Counted from the stretch's first letter, positions 1 to 9,143 are shown. The stretch: DNA of 36,327 bases from Alphaproteobacteria bacterium (GCA_026710105.1 JAPORR010000065.1:1-36327), one strand, 5' to 3'. Numbers and translations: made by a program. The notes: generated by a model from the sequence alone, not told the origin.

Positions 1-58
1 GCATTTCGGAACGCCTTCCATAGTAAGGTAGCGACGGACAGTCGGAGGATTTACGGCC

Positions 59-745
59 ATGGAACGGGTAATCGGAAGCATGGGCTCGGAATACATCCGG
101 TTCAAACTCGACCCGGAGATCGTGCCGCTGCTGACGAGAAAGTTCGACTGGAACAGACTTGCGCGGCGGGTCTTCATCGACCCGGTGACCGGCTTCGTCG
201 ACCTGATGACCCCATCCCCGGAGCACGAATTCCATTCGAGGGGTGCTGATCGGTTGCTGGAAGCCATAGGCCGCCGGCTTGGAATCCGCGCGATCCATCT
301 GGGTTCGACGCGCTGGCGCCGCCCCGGCGATCCGGAGAACACGGGTGCCGAACCCGACGCCTGCTACTATCTGGGCGAGCGAGCAGAACGCTGGGCCCAC
401 GCTTACAGGCAAGGTCCCGCCGAGCGTGAAGCCTTCGAATTGAACAATCCGCCTGATCTGGTGATAGAGATTGAGCGCAGCCCAGGAGATCGGGACAAGC
501 CTGCCTTCTATCGCCGTCTCGGCGTTCCAGAGATGTGGCGCATCGACATTTCCGGAAACACCCGCGAAGCCCTCATGCTCGACCTGCAGGCATCCTACAG
601 TCCGGCAGAGCTCGGCAACTCCAAGGTGCTGCCCGGAACAGGGCCGGACTTCGTGCTTGAGGCTCTCGAACTGGCTATCAGTGACCGCATCGACGAACTC
701 GACGCCCTCATTGCAGAGCAGACCGGGAAGAAAGCCCGGAAGTAA
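59..745 (+). CDS. Uma2-family (DUF820) PD-(D/E)XK endonuclease
   Basis: 228 residues, a normal length for the Uma2 family of predicted restriction-like nucleases. The family core is visible: EPD at residues 98-100, PPDLVIEIE at 131-139, K147 in DRDKPAFY and GVPEMW at 155-160. Together these fit the PD-(D/E)XK metal site (D100, E137 and K147 as likely catalytic residues). The ATG at 59 is preceded by GGAGGA about nine bases upstream, which supports this start over the ATG at 80. It faces the Tcm pair head-to-tail convergently, with only 36 bases between the stops. The family is often found in many copies per genome and on mobile DNA, and its biological role is poorly known. I infer nuclease activity from the motif only. 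Confidence 0.88.
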   Translation: MERVIGSMGSEYIRFKLDPEIVPLLTRKFDWNRLARRVFIDPVTGFVDLMTPSPEHEFHSRGADRLLEAIGRRLGIRAIHLGSTRWRRPGDPENTGAEPDACYYLGERAERWAHAYRQGPAEREAFELNNPPDLVIEIERSPGDRDKPAFYRRLGVPEMWRIDISGNTREALMLDLQASYSPAELGNSKVLPGTGPDFVLEALELAISDRIDELDALIAEQTGKKARK

Positions 746-781
746 GGTGAGGTGTGGGTCCGGTTCGTTGCTCCCGATTTC

Positions 782-2035
782 TCATGTTCGGCGAGACAGT
801 CCCGGGAGGAGCAGCGTGGAAGGAAGCGCCACACGATCAGTTGGGACGAGTCGCTGAACTGACCGGGACCGCACCTTGCCTTCTGGATTCAGGATTTCGA
901 ATTCCCGTTCCTGCACGAGCTTCACGATGACTTGGTCCAGATCAGAGAAGCGCGCCGCCGTCCGGTTCGCAAGCATATGCCGCAAAGCGTCGATAGTGAC
1001 GGGGTGTTCAGACACCAACGCAAACAGCTCCCTGGGAAGAGAATCCAGCAGTTCTGTGCGCATTTGCTGCTCATCAAGTTCACCAAACTGGAACAACGGC
1101 AGGGTCTCCGAGCCTCTCAAGGCATCCCAGCCCAGCATCCCGAAATCCCCTCGCCCGTAGTGTTCGAAGGTGTTCTGAAGATCCCAGTGCCGTTGAATCA
1201 TCACATCGCGTGCCGTTGGATGTCTTGAAAGATGGAGAAACCACAAGGACCGCCTCGACTGCCGTGGCCGAATGAAGAAAGGCGTATCGTATGTTGCTCC
1301 GGTTACGATCCGGGCGTGATCGCGGAGCGTTCTTTGCACAAGCGCTCTGCCACCGTCTCCATCCCTTTGCTGGATCAGGTCGGAAATCTGAGAATCGGTC
1401 AACTGAAGCGGTGCTACCATCTTGGCGATCTGTGGAGTTTCCGCCAGATGGTTGACGAGGGCGTCCGCCGCAAACGTGAGTATTACTTCGGCAGCAGGGA
1501 GTTGGCCAAAGATCCGGGACACGAGTGAGAGTTGCACCTGCGAGAACCCGGTCTGGTCGAGAAGGAAAATGGCACGTCCCGAACGAGGCTGTCGTTGCTG
1601 AATCGATGCAATAATACTTTCGGCTTCGTTCTCGAAGAGTCCGTTTCTAACAACTATCCTGTCGCCATCGATGTAATGGCCACGTTCACCAAGGACTTTT
1701 CGAAGATGGTCTGTGTGCGCCTGCTCCTTATCGACGAAGTAGAACCTGCAATCGATATGCAGACGCTTTGCGCGCTTCTCGTTCAGCCTGACGCTTGCCG
1801 CTTCGGTTTCTTCGAGCATGATCAGGGGCGTGCCCGAAACCTCGGTAGTCCCATCGAGAAACAAGCCTCCACCCGCAAACCCGTCAATAAGGTCGAGCTT
1901 GAACCCTTCTCGAACGGGATTGACATTTAGCCTATCGAAGTACGCCCGAAGATAGCTGCGCAAAACCTGCAGTTTCGCCTTACTATGCGTTTCAATTAAC
2001 GGCGGCGGGCCGTCAGGATGCCATTTGAACGACAT
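782..2035 (-). CDS. tcmP: Three-Cys-motif partner protein TcmP
   Basis: 417 residues. The N-terminal region THSKAKLQVLRSYLRAYF followed by LDLIDGFAGGG is typical of TcmP, a family with a methyltransferase-like glycine loop (DGFAGGG near residues 50-56) that occurs next to three-Cys-motif proteins. That partner is encoded immediately upstream and overlaps this gene by 23 bases, so the two are surely co-transcribed. Family knowledge stops at co-occurrence: the biochemical role of the pair is unknown to me, although such pairs are commonly seen in accessory and defence-like regions. No signal peptide or membrane segment is visible, so it should be cytoplasmic. Confidence 0.85.
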   Translation of the reverse strand: MSFKWHPDGPPPLIETHSKAKLQVLRSYLRAYFDRLNVNPVREGFKLDLIDGFAGGGLFLDGTTEVSGTPLIMLEETEAASVRLNEKRAKRLHIDCRFYFVDKEQAHTDHLRKVLGERGHYIDGDRIVVRNGLFENEAESIIASIQQRQPRSGRAIFLLDQTGFSQVQLSLVSRIFGQLPAAEVILTFAADALVNHLAETPQIAKMVAPLQLTDSQISDLIQQRDGDGGRALVQRTLRDHARIVTGATYDTPFFIRPRQSRRSLWFLHLSRHPTARDVMIQRHWDLQNTFEHYGRGDFGMLGWDALRGSETLPLFQFGELDEQQMRTELLDSLPRELFALVSEHPVTIDALRHMLANRTAARFSDLDQVIVKLVQEREFEILNPEGKVRSRSVQRLVPTDRVALPSTLLLPGLSRRT

Positions 2036-2774
2036 GATTGCCCTTCTCGGTCAGCAACCCGGGCATTGCACTATGCTCTACTCCCTCCAACTTGCGGCCA
2101 CCGGACTTCGGAGTTTGCCCACCCCACTGCTTGAAGAAGAATGGCACGCCAGAGCGGGCGCAGAGGTCACGTATGTCCAGGATCCACTCCAACCGCATGG
2201 GTCGGGCCTGCGGGCCGCTTTCTCCTCCGACGATCACCCAAGAAATTCCGTTTAGGTCGACTTTCCCAATGGGACCCAAGAGCGGCTCAATCGAGAGGAA
2301 CCGCACCGCGACCGGCGCCGTTCGCAAATGTTCGATTCTTGCCGTTGCCGAGCTATCTTCAACGGACACTCCGCACCAGATGTGGTCAGGAGTCAAACCG
2401 TTAGCGTACCGGCGCCGCAGGTAGTGCCTCATAAGCGAGCTGCGTTTTGTCAGAATCTGATAGATATGCCTGTCTACCGTTTCCATCGTTTCGAATACGC
2501 TGTCGACAAAACTCCGCTCTACCTTCTTGTGAAACAGGTCGCTCATGGAATTAACAAATATCATTCGTGGCTTGCGCCATCGTACGGGCTGGTCGAGCCG
2601 CGACGGCCACTGTCGAAGATCGAATCCTTGCTCGTAGGGGTGCCCGGAAACGCCGCGCCAGCGCTCGGCAAAGCGCGCGGCATAACAGTGGTCGCAGCCA
2701 CGGGTGATCTTCGTGCAACCGGTCACCGGATTCCAGGTTGCATCGGTCCATTCAATTGCAGACTTGGCACCCAC
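2013..2774 (-). CDS. DUF5131 (phage Gp37/Gp68-like) three-Cys-motif protein
   Basis: 253 residues starting MGAKSAIEWTDATWNPVTGC, the hallmark opening of the DUF5131/Gp37-Gp68 family. Three cysteines at residues 20, 27 and 30 form CX6CX2C, resembling the iron-sulfur site of radical-SAM proteins but with different spacing. Later family blocks include FVNSMSDLFH, QILTKR, WCGVSVE, LSIEPLLGP and WVIVGGESGP, then GVPFFFKQWGG near the C-terminus. The start is GTG at 2774. No good ribosome-binding site is visible, so the start is less certain than the family. It overlaps the TcmP gene and probably acts with it. The radical-SAM-like chemistry is inferred from the cysteine motif. Confidence 0.88.
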   Translation of the reverse strand: MGAKSAIEWTDATWNPVTGCTKITRGCDHCYAARFAERWRGVSGHPYEQGFDLRQWPSRLDQPVRWRKPRMIFVNSMSDLFHKKVERSFVDSVFETMETVDRHIYQILTKRSSLMRHYLRRRYANGLTPDHIWCGVSVEDSSATARIEHLRTAPVAVRFLSIEPLLGPIGKVDLNGISWVIVGGESGPQARPMRLEWILDIRDLCARSGVPFFFKQWGGQTPKSGGRKLEGVEHSAMPGLLTEKGNHVVQMAS

Positions 2775-2791
2775 GATACAATCGCCCGATT

Positions 2792-2801
2792 AGTTCGAAC
2801 T
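2792..2801. promoter_or_regulatory. 10-bp perfect palindrome upstream of the Tcm pair
   Basis: AGTTCGAACT is a perfect palindrome ending 17 bases before the GTG start of the DUF5131 gene. Its position fits an operator or promoter-overlapping element for the Tcm operon. No regulator gene is adjacent, and a 10-bp palindrome can occur by chance, so this is a weak call. Confidence 0.2.
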
Positions 2802-2921
2802 TGAGAACGCTCTAGTCGCGCAGGGCGGGATCAGTTTGTGTTCTCATGCCACCGCACCGAGGCCATTCTTCACCACCAGCGTCAACAACTTCAGCGATGC
2901 ACCCCGCGGACACTACGCGCC

Positions 2922-3156
2922 TCACTCAACCCGTCTAGCCTCGAGGGCGTCCAGGTGTTCGGTAAGACCGACGGGGGCGGTGTCCACGAATTGCGTCAGG
3001 TCGATGGCGGCAAGGTTGGCTGCGTTGATGATCGCCTGGCGCGCGCACTCCTCGGCGAAGCCGGGGGCGCGGGTATCGGGAACCCAGATCTGCCTGTGCC
3101 CTGAGAGTGGCTCTGTGCTTCTCTACGCGCTCAGCGCCAGTGGATGCAGGGGCCAT
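2922..3156 (-). pseudogene. Frameshifted MazE-type (DUF3018-like) antitoxin remnant
   Basis: Two reading frames together give a recognisable antitoxin. The first, from ATG 3156, encodes MAPASTGAERVEKHRATLRA. The second, from about 3105 to the TGA at 2922, encodes RQIWVPDTRAPGFAEE followed by an acidic C-terminal tail ending DALEARRVE. The QIWVPDTRAPGFAEE block is the signature of the MazE-like antitoxin family that pairs with MazF/PemK toxins. The two halves are out of frame near 3096-3110, and the second frame has an upstream TAG with no start after it, so the gene is broken. GGGAG lies nine bases before the ATG. No MazF-like ORF follows on the same strand, so the toxin has been lost or was never here. 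The 147 bases between this remnant and the Tcm genes hold nothing else I recognise. Confidence 0.7.
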
Positions 3157-3294
3157 GGCCCATTTCTCCCGTTAGACGTTGGGCTAGATGTAACGTATTC
3201 ACCCGTTGCCGGAAAGTGGCTCTTCTCAACGCTCTTCCATGTCTTCAAGGGGCCCACTGGTTAATTTCGGCGATACCATCGTCCGTTTCTCGAC

Positions 3295-3792
3295 TTACCT
3301 GTTCGAGCAGGTGATCAACAATCTCCTGGCCTTTGCGTTTTCGGCATTCGGAATCCGGTTCCGGATCGAGTTGTGCCCATTGCTTATCAGCGCGCCGTCG
3401 GCCATCGCGGCATTCATGAGCCGCAAGACGTCCGACCTGCCCACGATCTCCGGCACGTGAAACCCCGAGGCCCGGCTCCCGACCGGCCCGAACCTCTCGA
3501 CCCGCCCGGAAGGAGCGCGAACCGCCGCCTGGACGCGTTTGCCGGGCGGAAAGAGCCCGAATGCCATCGATCCTTCCAGCGCCCCGGTGGCACGCACACA
3601 GCGGATCGCGAACCCCACGCCTTCATCGGTCCCGGGCGTCAATTCCGCGATCCCGACGATCAGTTGCTCCGCATCATCCACCCAGACCCCGAAGCTTTGT
3701 GCTTCTGCCAAGCGTTGCGCTTCACCGCCCGCAGGCGACAGCAACAAGACCGCCGCCACCAGGCATGCACCAGGCACCATGTTACTGCCCAT
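3295..3792 (-). CDS. Exported hypothetical protein at the end of the transfer array
   Basis: 165 residues with a clear signal peptide (hydrophobic ACLVAAVLLLSPAGGEAQ, cleavage expected after GEA). The mature part is soluble and probably periplasmic, with FGVWVDDAEQLIVGIAEL, a single cysteine in IRCVRA and another in the C-terminal ITCSNR. I chose ATG 3792 rather than the upstream ATG at 3822 because AGAGGA sits six bases before it and the signal peptide begins there. It is the last gene of the leftward array, 95 bases after the coupling-protein stop. I do not recognise the family. Position suggests an accessory transfer or entry-exclusion role, but nothing in the sequence shows it. Confidence 0.65.
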   Translation of the reverse strand: MGSNMVPGACLVAAVLLLSPAGGEAQRLAEAQSFGVWVDDAEQLIVGIAELTPGTDEGVGFAIRCVRATGALEGSMAFGLFPPGKRVQAAVRAPSGRVERFGPVGSRASGFHVPEIVGRSDVLRLMNAAMADGALISNGHNSIRNRIPNAENAKARRLLITCSNR

Positions 3793-3887
3793 TCTTCTTC
3801 CTCTCCGGCGCTGACAATCCACCCTTCACGTCTTTACCCGTGCAATCATTCGCAGAAGCGCCCGCCCGTCGATCCTCCCCGGCTGTC

Positions 3888-5834
3888 TCAAGCGGCCGCC
3901 GCCAGGGAGCGTTCCTTGCGGATGACATACGGGTTCGGGTCGGCGAACTCCTTGACCCCCTCCAGCTGCCAGTAGCGGGCATGCCTGAGGCGAATTACGT
4001 CACGCGGCATGTCCTTTGGAGACGCGATGACGAACTGGTCGTCCGGACCCATCCTCAATATGTCGTCGGCCGGCACCAGCTGCTCCTTCACGACCGAGAG
4101 CGACTCCTGGACCGAGCTGCTTCCCTTCTCGATCAGTCCGATATCCTGGACCTGGCCGGATCGGCTTTCACTGCGGCTCTCGAAGGTCGCCGCGCCAACC
4201 GCCTTCGAGAGCACATCGGCGCCATCGACATCCATTCGCGGCCAGCCGAGAATCTGGACCAGTTCGGCCAGGTGCATCAGCGTCTTGCGCGCGTCCGGCC
4301 CCCAGGTATCGTCCAGCGCGGAGACCGACTGCGCGAAGGTCCAGAAATGGACACCCTTGCCCGCGGCGAGGTTGTAGCCGTCCATCACGGGCTGCAGGTG
4401 CCCGAGCGCCGGCAGCTCGTCGATCACGACCAGCATGTCGCGCTGCATCGCGCGCCTTGACGCCACCGCATAGGGGATCGAGATCCAGAGCCTGAGCCAG
4501 CCCTTGACCAGGTTCGTCATCTCGTCCGGCACCACGACGAATATGTCCATGTCGCCATCCGCCAGGTCGAGGGGATCGAAGCTCGACGAGCCCGTATGCC
4601 CCGCAACCTCCGGATAGTTCAGGAACGAGAGCTGGTTCGAGACCGTGGTGAAGTTCGAGCCACCCTCCTCCTTGCCGACCCGCCTGGACCGCTCCATCGC
4701 GAGATGCATCAGCCCGCCGCAGAAGGGGGCTGTGGCTTCGACCTCGGTGAAGAACCGGTCGCGGGCCTCGTTGCCGAGCGACAGCAGCTCGTAGAGCGTC
4801 TTCAGGTTTCGCCGGTCGGGCGGCATCCTGAACCTGACCCAGGAGAGATAACCGCTTATCAGCGACCGCGCCGACTCATAGAAATGCTTCGAGTTTCCGC
4901 CGTCGCTCTTCGGTCGCTCCATCAACGCCTCGACCAGAACGCCGATATCGCGTACCGCCTCGTCACCGTCGCGGATGAAGTCGAGCGGGTTGTAGGTATC
5001 GCTTTTCCAGACCGGCAGGTGGAGTACGGCACCCTCGCCGAAATCCGCCTCACCGCCCTCGAGGTTGCGATGCTTCGCCACCATGCCGAACGGGTCCAGG
5101 AGGATCGGGCGGCGCCCGAGCGAGCGGCGGCGGCGCGCGACGATCGGGAAGAGTTCGCCCCTTGGATCAATCACTACGGTCGAGCCCTGCCAGCCGCGCC
5201 CTTCCGGCGACAGGTAGTTCAGTGCGATCGTCGCGCCCTTGCCGGTCCGGGGCGGGGCAAACGTCATGGCGGAGCCTTCGAGACCATAAGCGACCAACCC
5301 GTCCGGGCTCCGGCCAAGAAATACGCCCTTCTGCTTCACGAGGCCCTTCAGCCATCGCCGTTCCAGAAACTTCGCCTTGCCGTAGAGGTCCGACTCCGAC
5401 TGCTTGCGGCCCTTCTTCTCCCGCCAGCTCTTCGTCATGTCCTTCGCGGTCTCGATCAGCAGCCCGAGCGCGAGCAGGAACCCGCCCAAGGGCAGGACCA
5501 GCAGCACGACCGTCTCCCAGTTCCCCTGGAACACGCGCCAGGCGCTGTTCTCGAGCCTCAGAAGCCCGAAGATCACCGGCGAGCCCACATTGTAGACCCA
5601 GATCCCGGCTCCCATCGCGAGCAGCAGTCCGGCATTCGCGGCCGTTTTGCGGACCCGCCCGCTTATCGAATCCCCGGACAGCAGATACATCCCGAAGGCG
5701 GACAGGAGTGCGACCAGCAATATCCACACTCCGGTTCCGGCGGGCGGCCGCTCCGCCAACAGCCATGCGGCCGCCCCGGCCCCGGCCAGGATCATCACCG
5801 CTCCGGCAATCCAGCCCGATCGTCGCTCCGTCAT
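3888..5834 (-). CDS. VirD4/TraG-type conjugative coupling protein (R64 TrbC position)
   Basis: 648 residues. Four hydrophobic segments in the first 130 residues anchor it in the inner membrane, followed by the TraG/TraD ATPase region. Walker A is FAPPRTGKGATI at about 193-203 and Walker B is MLVVIDELPALGHL at about 467-480. Other family blocks are VIDPRGELFP, ILLDPFG, YNPLDFI, DIFVVVPDEM and FWTFAQS. It should link the relaxosome to the type IVB channel and drive DNA entry. ATG 5834 has GAGGA eight bases upstream and follows the DotA/TraY stop by ten bases, so the upstream in-frame ATG at 5930 is unlikely. In R64 the coupling protein TrbC also follows the tra block, which matches this order. 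Confidence 0.93.
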   Translation of the reverse strand: MTERRSGWIAGAVMILAGAGAAAWLLAERPPAGTGVWILLVALLSAFGMYLLSGDSISGRVRKTAANAGLLLAMGAGIWVYNVGSPVIFGLLRLENSAWRVFQGNWETVVLLVLPLGGFLLALGLLIETAKDMTKSWREKKGRKQSESDLYGKAKFLERRWLKGLVKQKGVFLGRSPDGLVAYGLEGSAMTFAPPRTGKGATIALNYLSPEGRGWQGSTVVIDPRGELFPIVARRRRSLGRRPILLDPFGMVAKHRNLEGGEADFGEGAVLHLPVWKSDTYNPLDFIRDGDEAVRDIGVLVEALMERPKSDGGNSKHFYESARSLISGYLSWVRFRMPPDRRNLKTLYELLSLGNEARDRFFTEVEATAPFCGGLMHLAMERSRRVGKEEGGSNFTTVSNQLSFLNYPEVAGHTGSSSFDPLDLADGDMDIFVVVPDEMTNLVKGWLRLWISIPYAVASRRAMQRDMLVVIDELPALGHLQPVMDGYNLAAGKGVHFWTFAQSVSALDDTWGPDARKTLMHLAELVQILGWPRMDVDGADVLSKAVGAATFESRSESRSGQVQDIGLIEKGSSSVQESLSVVKEQLVPADDILRMGPDDQFVIASPKDMPRDVIRLRHARYWQLEGVKEFADPNPYVIRKERSLAAAA

Positions 5835-5844
5835 CGCCTGTTCC

Positions 5845-8016
5845 TCACTCTCCTCTGAAACCTCTTCCGCCGGGGCGTCCGCCCCTGCGGGGACCGGCCC
5901 CTCCGAACCGCCCGGCCGCGCCTGTCGCAACCCCGATCATCTGGTCCGCGCCGCTGGCACCGGCGGCCCGACCGCCAATCCAGCTCATGGCGGCGTCCGG
6001 AAGCATGTCGATCAGCTTCAGCGAGGCATTCAGCAGGGCGTAGGCGATCATCACATAGAGCGCCACGAACGCCGCGTAGCGAATCAGCCCCGGTCCGTCC
6101 TCGCCTGTGCTCAGCTTCATCTGGGTCAGCCAGATGCCGTTGAAGAGCTCGACCGCGACCTGGAAGACCAGATAGCCGATCACCAGCCCCAGGATCATCA
6201 GCGGCGGCCTCAGCACCACGCCGGCCAACGTGACGAGGCCCGCTACCGTCGTGTTGGTCAGCAATCCGCCCTCGTCGGTCCGTGCCGTCTGCGCGGCAAG
6301 CCAGACCGTGATCGCGATGAACGCCTCGACCACCGCCAGGATCCAGACCAGCAGGCCGAACAGAAACCGGATGAACGGGAGCGCCGGGACCAGCCACGCC
6401 AGCACCGCGCCTGCGATGAGCAGGGCCATGAACACCATCGTCACCAGGCCGTCGATCACGGGCCAGGTCGCCTCGAAGAGATCTGCGCTGCTCGAAGTCC
6501 CGAGAAAGGACGCATCGGCAAGGTTCGACACGATCGCGCTGCCCATCAGCAGCCCCGCTGCACCCAGCACCGCGTTGATCAGATTGTGTCCGATCGCCGC
6601 CAGCTCGACGATCGGGTTGTCCCCTTCGACGTCCAGGACATTCTCGAAGGTGAAGAACGCCGAATACATGAACTGGCTGAGCGAGCCCCCGATACCGCCG
6701 CCGGAAGACCCCGCCCCCGGTGCTCTGGTACCGATTTCGCTGCCCGGCGTGCCCACCGCGGCCGTTATGTCCTCCCTGATCTGGAACAGCGCCTTGAAGG
6801 TCTTCCTGTCCTTGTCCCGGATCGCGAGCATGGGAGGCGTCACCTCCGGACCGCTCACCACCGACCAATTGAACGCGCCGATCCGCTCCGCGACCCTGTT
6901 GAACAGGCTGCCTGCCGTCACCCAGCTCTTCTGTTCAGCCTCCTCGCGCTGCAGGTCCTCGACCATGGTCTCATTGTGCTCGGTCGCCGCATTCTCCACG
7001 GCAGCGTTCACCACGGCCGAATAGGCGGCCACCGCCCGAGTCACCGCCCGGCTCACGTCCCCGGGATCCATCGGGTCGCCGAACCTCTCGCCCTCTTCGT
7101 AGGGCTCGGCGATCTTCTTCGCGACCGGCGCGATCACGTCCCGGGCCGCCGTCATGCCCTCCAGATGCGCGTTCGCGACCTTTCCTCTGGGCCCGTCCAG
7201 TTGCAGCCCCGCAAACCTCACCTCGCCGCAATTGCTGCGGATGTCATAGCCCCTCCCTCCCTGCGCCACCTCGTAACGCCAGGCGGAACCGCCCCGGACC
7301 GTCTCCATCACCGGTCCCGCAGCAAGTCGCTTGCCCGCCAGCTCCCGACAGACCTCGACCACCAGGAAATCCACCATCATCGCTTCGCGGCCTTGCTCGG
7401 ACGGTTTCGGCGGAGACATGGTGGAGTTGCCGAGGATCGTGCCGGCGAAGGGCTTCCAGACCGCCTGCGCGAAATCCCCTCCGAGGCCCGCCAGATCCAG
7501 CACGATGTGCTGCCCTCCGGACGGGCCGCCCGGAAGGGGCCAGAGCAGGGCGACGGCCGCCACGATGCGCACGACCTCGCGGCCCCTGATCCTTACCCGG
7601 CCCTCCCAGCCGGCATCCATGACCTCGGCGACCATGTGGTAGACGAACAGCACGGCCGCAAAGACCAGAATCCCCGCCGTGAAATACCAGATCATGTCGC
7701 CGAGCGCCGCGTAGGCTGCGACACTCTCCTTGCCCTCGCCTCTGAGGAAGCCCACCAGGTCGCGGCTCGCCTCGTCCACGACCGCGAACAGCGAGGAGTC
7801 GATCCCCTGCGCCAGGGACTGGCCGCCGGCAAGCGCCACAATGCCTGTCCCCAGCAGGGCGACGCCGACCGGTGCGCACCGGCGCAGATCGTCCTGCCGC
7901 GCGCCCAGGTCCGACCGGAGCATTGCCAGCCAGCGGCCCGAGCGGCCCATGGAGCCCCTCGCGGAACGCAGCGGCCGGTCGAACTCCGGCAGGAACAGGA
8001 AGCGCAGCAAGGACAT
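5845..8016 (-). CDS. dotA: DotA/TraY-type polytopic inner-membrane protein
   Basis: 723 residues with multiple hydrophobic helices: near residue 50, 110-130, 155-175, and a dense C-terminal cluster at about 445-660 with a large hydrophilic (probably periplasmic) loop between. The C-terminal region (LVTMVFMALLIAGAVLAWLV, ALPFIRFLFGLLVWILAVVE) is typical of the DotA/TraY family, where a conserved helical core precedes a disordered Gly/Arg-rich tail. Here the tail is GGRPGGRGFRGE. DotA/TraY is an essential inner-membrane part of type IVB systems. The start overlaps the upstream stop by one base (TGATG), indicating coupling. Length is between TraY of R64 and DotA of Legionella. Confidence 0.85.
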   Translation of the reverse strand: MSLLRFLFLPEFDRPLRSARGSMGRSGRWLAMLRSDLGARQDDLRRCAPVGVALLGTGIVALAGGQSLAQGIDSSLFAVVDEASRDLVGFLRGEGKESVAAYAALGDMIWYFTAGILVFAAVLFVYHMVAEVMDAGWEGRVRIRGREVVRIVAAVALLWPLPGGPSGGQHIVLDLAGLGGDFAQAVWKPFAGTILGNSTMSPPKPSEQGREAMMVDFLVVEVCRELAGKRLAAGPVMETVRGGSAWRYEVAQGGRGYDIRSNCGEVRFAGLQLDGPRGKVANAHLEGMTAARDVIAPVAKKIAEPYEEGERFGDPMDPGDVSRAVTRAVAAYSAVVNAAVENAATEHNETMVEDLQREEAEQKSWVTAGSLFNRVAERIGAFNWSVVSGPEVTPPMLAIRDKDRKTFKALFQIREDITAAVGTPGSEIGTRAPGAGSSGGGIGGSLSQFMYSAFFTFENVLDVEGDNPIVELAAIGHNLINAVLGAAGLLMGSAIVSNLADASFLGTSSSADLFEATWPVIDGLVTMVFMALLIAGAVLAWLVPALPFIRFLFGLLVWILAVVEAFIAITVWLAAQTARTDEGGLLTNTTVAGLVTLAGVVLRPPLMILGLVIGYLVFQVAVELFNGIWLTQMKLSTGEDGPGLIRYAAFVALYVMIAYALLNASLKLIDMLPDAAMSWIGGRAAGASGADQMIGVATGAAGRFGGAGPRRGGRPGGRGFRGE

Positions 8017-9143
8017 CAGCGTTGCACGCCGAGCCAGTCCTCGAGACCGGGCAGGCGGCGCATCTCCTCGGCGCCCAGCGCCAGGCGCGCCGCCTCCATC
8101 GCGCCCCGGCGCTCATCCGCCAGGTAACGATGCCAGTCCAGCATCAACGATGCCGCCTGCATCAGCGCCATTTCTCTCAGCAACTGGTCGGTCCCCATTT
8201 CCTGGAGACCGATCGCCCAGCTCGGGTTCTCGAAACGCCTGGAGGTCAGAACCGTCAGCAGTTCGTGACGGCTGAGCTTTCCTGCCGACCCGGCCTCGCC
8301 TCCTCCCAGCGCCGCGGCCCACGCCCCGAGATCCGTCGCCGGCTCCCGGGCGGCTCGCGCCCGCACGAACCAGTCCGCGGCCAACGCCGAGCGGGCATCC
8401 GCTGCCCGGGCCAGCATCGCCAGCTCCCTGTCCTGGGGTGTATCGACGGCCCTCAGCGGAAACCGGTCCCACACGACCGGAGAGGCGATGTTCCGGCCGA
8501 ACTCGCGCGCGGCGAGGCGTTCGTCGTCGCCGGCGAAGGTTCCGACATTGAACAGGTTGCCGGGCTTCAGATCCGCGTCATGGCTCGCATCGTCCCCGCC
8601 GCAGACATCCGCCCCCGCCTCGAGCCGTCCCGCGCTGCAATGCTTGCCGGTCCACACACCGAAGCGGTCTTCCGTATCGGCCTCGGTCCCGGCCTTGCCC
8701 ACGACACCCGAATCTCCCGCGATCCGGCCCGTCTCGACAATGCCGGCGACACGCTCGGCGCGGGAGGCCCCCTCGCGGCCCCGCTCGAGTCCTGCCATGC
8801 CCGTGACAGTCCTGCAGCCGGAGGCCGTCGGCCTGTGAGCCAGCTTCGAGTGCGTCTCGGCCTCTTCCCTGGCAAGCTGGGCCAGCAGCTTCGTCTGGGC
8901 ATCCATCCCTTCGGTAATCGCCTTCGCCGACTGCGCGACATAGCCGGAGAGCTGCGCGGTCTGGAGCTCCAGCGTCTCGACGATGCTCCGTTCCATCTCG
9001 TCGATGCGCAGGTTTACATTCCGGATGACCGTCTGCGCCGCCGAACGGGACGCGCTCCAGGCGCAGCCGCAGCAACCGGCACTCGCCGGCGAGACGTGCC
9101 AGACCGATGCCGCCAGCACCGCCACCCAGACCGCCTTCCTCAT
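8016..9143 (-). CDS. Exported cysteine-rich transfer protein in the TraW position
   Basis: 375 residues with a signal peptide (VAVLAASVWHVSPASA) followed at once by GCCGCAW, an unusual cluster of three cysteines. An amphipathic helical stretch follows at about 38-100 (IDEMERSIVETLELQTAQLS and onward). The rest is alpha-helical, with two further cysteine pairs at roughly 112-180. It lies between the DotO/TraU and DotA/TraY genes, exactly where R64 has traV-traW-traX, and I name it by that position only. It overlaps its upstream neighbour by ATGA and DotA by one base. It is probably a periplasmic or outer-membrane-associated component of the mating channel. Confidence 0.6.
   Translation of the reverse strand: MRKAVWVAVLAASVWHVSPASAGCCGCAWSASRSAAQTVIRNVNLRIDEMERSIVETLELQTAQLSGYVAQSAKAITEGMDAQTKLLAQLAREEAETHSKLAHRPTASGCRTVTGMAGLERGREGASRAERVAGIVETGRIAGDSGVVGKAGTEADTEDRFGVWTGKHCSAGRLEAGADVCGGDDASHDADLKPGNLFNVGTFAGDDERLAAREFGRNIASPVVWDRFPLRAVDTPQDRELAMLARAADARSALAADWFVRARAAREPATDLGAWAAALGGGEAGSAGKLSRHELLTVLTSRRFENPSWAIGLQEMGTDQLLREMALMQAASLMLDWHRYLADERRGAMEAARLALGAEEMRRLPGLEDWLGVQR

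Noticed and set aside
876-1930. Several rightward frames opposite tcmP
   Set aside because: TcmP is well supported in the opposite frame, and the rightward frames show no motif, ribosome site or consistent codon pattern.
2775-2921. Possible MazF toxin gene next to the antitoxin remnant
   Set aside because: No MazF-like opening or any sizeable leftward frame exists in this 147-base stretch.
5647-8127. Long rightward open frame of about 826 codons
   Set aside because: It is antisense to the DotA/TraY gene, is rich in Arg, His and Pro with no domain pattern, and reflects the absence of reverse stops in GC-rich coding DNA.
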